Shown here: positions 63,014-64,000 of the stretch, piece by piece
Layout of the letters: the number at the start of each line of letters is the position of its first letter
Numbering within the stretch: position 1 is the first letter of the stretch
Notes under the pieces: model-generated
The model's database searches: none
Seen by the model: the letters and a program-made list of their open reading frames with translations, nothing else
Told to the model about the DNA's origin: nothing
Translations under genes and position numbers: made by a program
NCBI RefSeq assembly: GCF_009602465.1
Contig: NZ_WBKP01000015.1
Location: 1 to 64,000, forward strand
From: Cumulibacter manganitolerans
Lineage (GTDB): Bacteria > Actinomycetota > Actinomycetes > Mycobacteriales > Antricoccaceae
Direction: 5' to 3'
Length of the DNA: 64,000 bases

Positions 63014-63250
63014 TTAGCGAGCGGTGCTCGTGTAGGGCAGCAGAGCCATCTCGCGGGCGTTCTTGATCGCCTTGGCGAGCTGGCGCTGCTGCTGCGAGGT
63101 CACACCGGTGACGCGGCGGGCACGGATCTTCCCCCGGTCGGAGATGTACTTGCGAAGCATCGCGGTGTCTTTGTAGTCGATGTACTCGATCTCGGCCGCG
63201 AAGAGCGGGTTGGGCTTCTTCTTCGGCTTGCGGATAACGGGCTTTGCCAT
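63014..63250 (-). CDS. rpsR: 30S ribosomal protein S18
   Basis: A 78-residue S18. Typical segments are [20 protein letters not shown] and [20 protein letters not shown]. It has no Cys pair, so it is the zinc-independent form. It binds S6 in the small subunit. ATG 63250 has a GGAGCAAC site. It lies 13 bases before rplI. Confidence 0.97.
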   Translation of the reverse strand: MAKPVIRKPKKKPNPLFAAEIEYIDYKDTAMLRKYISDRGKIRARRVTGVTSQQQRQLAKAIKNAREMALLPYTSTAR

Positions 63251-63301
63251 GTGTTGCTCCTGATGAAATGCGTGCTGAGGTGCGGCGTACGCCGCTGATC
63301 G

Positions 63302-63781
63302 TTAGAAGGGCGGTTCGTCGCTGAAGCCGCCACCGGACGATGCCGGTGCCGAGCCCCAGGGATCCTCGGTGGCCGCTCCGCCACCGCCGCCGTAGCCGCC
63401 ACCCCCGCCGGAACCGCGAGAGGCGCGCGTGACCTTGGCGGTCGCGTAGCGCAGCGACGGGCCGATCTCGTCGACCTCGAGCTCGACGACCTGACGCTTC
63501 TCGCCTTCCTTCGTCTCGTACGACCGCTGCTTCAGCCGGCCGGTGACGACGACCCGGGCGCCCTTGGTGAGCGACTCGGCGACGTTCTCGGCCGCCTGCC
63601 GCCAGATCGAGCACCGCAGGAACAGCGCTTCGCCGTCCTTCCACTCGTTGGTCTGGCGGTCGAAGGTGCGCGGGGTCGATGCGACGGTGAAGTTCGCTAC
63701 GGCCGCACCCGAGGGGGTGAAGCGCAGCTCGGGATCAGCGGTCAGATTCCCGACCACGGTGATGACGGTCTCGCCTGCCAT
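63302..63781 (-). CDS. ssb: single-stranded DNA-binding protein
   Basis: A 159-residue SSB: OB-fold in the first 115 residues ([38 protein letters not shown]), a Gly-rich linker and the partner-binding acidic tip FSDEPPF in place of the usual DDDIPF form. ATG 63781 is preceded by AGGACACCTC on the minus strand. It is located between rpsF and rpsR, as in most actinobacteria. Confidence 0.96.
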   Translation of the reverse strand: MAGETVITVVGNLTADPELRFTPSGAAVANFTVASTPRTFDRQTNEWKDGEALFLRCSIWRQAAENVAESLTKGARVVVTGRLKQRSYETKEGEKRQVVELEVDEIGPSLRYATAKVTRASRGSGGGGGYGGGGGAATEDPWGSAPASSGGGFSDEPPF

Positions 63782-63909
63782 GAGGTGTCCTCTCGAAGGT
63801 CCGTTCGCGGTGCGTCCGGCTCAGTCTGTCCGCCGGTGCCGACCTTGGGAAGGCCGGGGCGAGACTGGCTGTGCACACCGCGCGGGCAGTGGATAAGTCC
63901 GCCGGATTC

Positions 63910-64000
63910 CTAGCGGATGTCCGGGCGGATGACCTTGGTGCGCAGGATCGACTCGTTCAGGTTGAGCTGACGGTCGAGCTCCGACACGGTCGCGGGCTCG
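63910..64000 (-). CDS. rpsF: 30S ribosomal protein S6 (C-terminal part only)
   Basis: The frame entering from the right edge ends at 63910 and encodes 29 residues, EPATVSELDRQLNLNESILR followed by TKVIRPDIR. This is the end of S6, whose C-terminal helix and TKVIR strand are well conserved. The rest of the gene lies beyond the window. It is first in the operon with ssb, rpsR and rplI. Confidence 0.9.
   Translation of the reverse strand, partial: EPATVSELDRQLNLNESILRTKVIRPDIR

Noticed and set aside
1-64000. CRISPR arrays, tRNA or rRNA genes, insertion sequences, prophage
   Set aside because: No regularly spaced repeats, no cloverleaf-like segments noticed in intergenic gaps, and no transposase or phage proteins among the frames.

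Overview
The window is a gene-dense, high-GC (about 70% by eye) bacterial chromosome segment from the Actinomycetota. Supporting signs are the GTP-type PEP carboxykinase, frequent GTG starts, two GAF-ANTAR proteins, a PP2C/ATPase/STAS stress regulator, two NDMA-dependent (mycofactocin-type) alcohol dehydrogenases, an MshD-like tandem GNAT, and the rpsF-ssb-rpsR-rplI + dnaB block that usually lies near the origin in this phylum. The family or genus cannot be fixed from the sequence alone. There are no rRNA or tRNA genes, CRISPR arrays, insertion sequences or prophage genes, so this looks like ordinary core and accessory chromosome.

Layout. 1-5.1 kb: tail of an unknown protein, a sugar porter, an enoyl-CoA hydratase homologue, a small membrane protein and pckG, closed by an 18-bp perfect terminator stem. 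5.1-11.5 kb: a MarR-controlled homogentisate cluster (MBL-fold protein, FAD hydroxylase, homogentisate dioxygenase, an unassigned 262-residue protein, fumarylacetoacetase) with no recognisable maleylacetoacetate isomerase. 11.5-20.5 kb: exporters and their regulators (DHA2 MFS + MarR with paired operators, LysR + RhtA-like exporter with a perfect inverted repeat), a PAC2 protein, a SPOR-like membrane protein, two more MFS transporters and a thiamine-binding-type protein. 20.5-31.9 kb: a structured C-rich leader or small RNA, asparaginase, a CoA-transferase, an orphan molybdenum hydroxylase subunit, a siderophore-interacting reductase, a shikimate dehydrogenase-like protein, an ABC exporter pair and a phenol-hydroxylase-like monooxygenase behind a palindromic operator.

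32-46.3 kb: phosphoglucomutase, a three-domain PP2C regulator next to a GAF-ANTAR protein, a phosphotriesterase-like hydrolase paired with the first of two nearly identical NDMA-dependent alcohol dehydrogenases, a third zinc dehydrogenase, threonine aldolase and arylamine N-acetyltransferase. 46.3-52.6 kb: a complete Mrp/Mnh-type Na+/H+ antiporter operon (A with fused B, then C, D, E, F, G). 52.6-60.6 kb: an alkyltransferase-like protein, DUF488 protein and universal stress protein, ThrE-type exporter + threonine deaminase, a lipoprotein penicillin-binding protein and a second GAF-ANTAR protein. 60.6-64 kb: dnaB, a 500-bp intergenic region holding six DnaA-box-like sequences, then rplI, rpsR, ssb and the end of rpsF.

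The main points for follow-up are the unknown gene and missing isomerase in the homogentisate operon, the DnaA-box cluster beside dnaB, two families of intergenic palindromic repeats (58 bp, three copies; 68 bp, two copies), the C-loop RNA upstream of asparaginase, and the near-identity of the two alcohol dehydrogenase copies.
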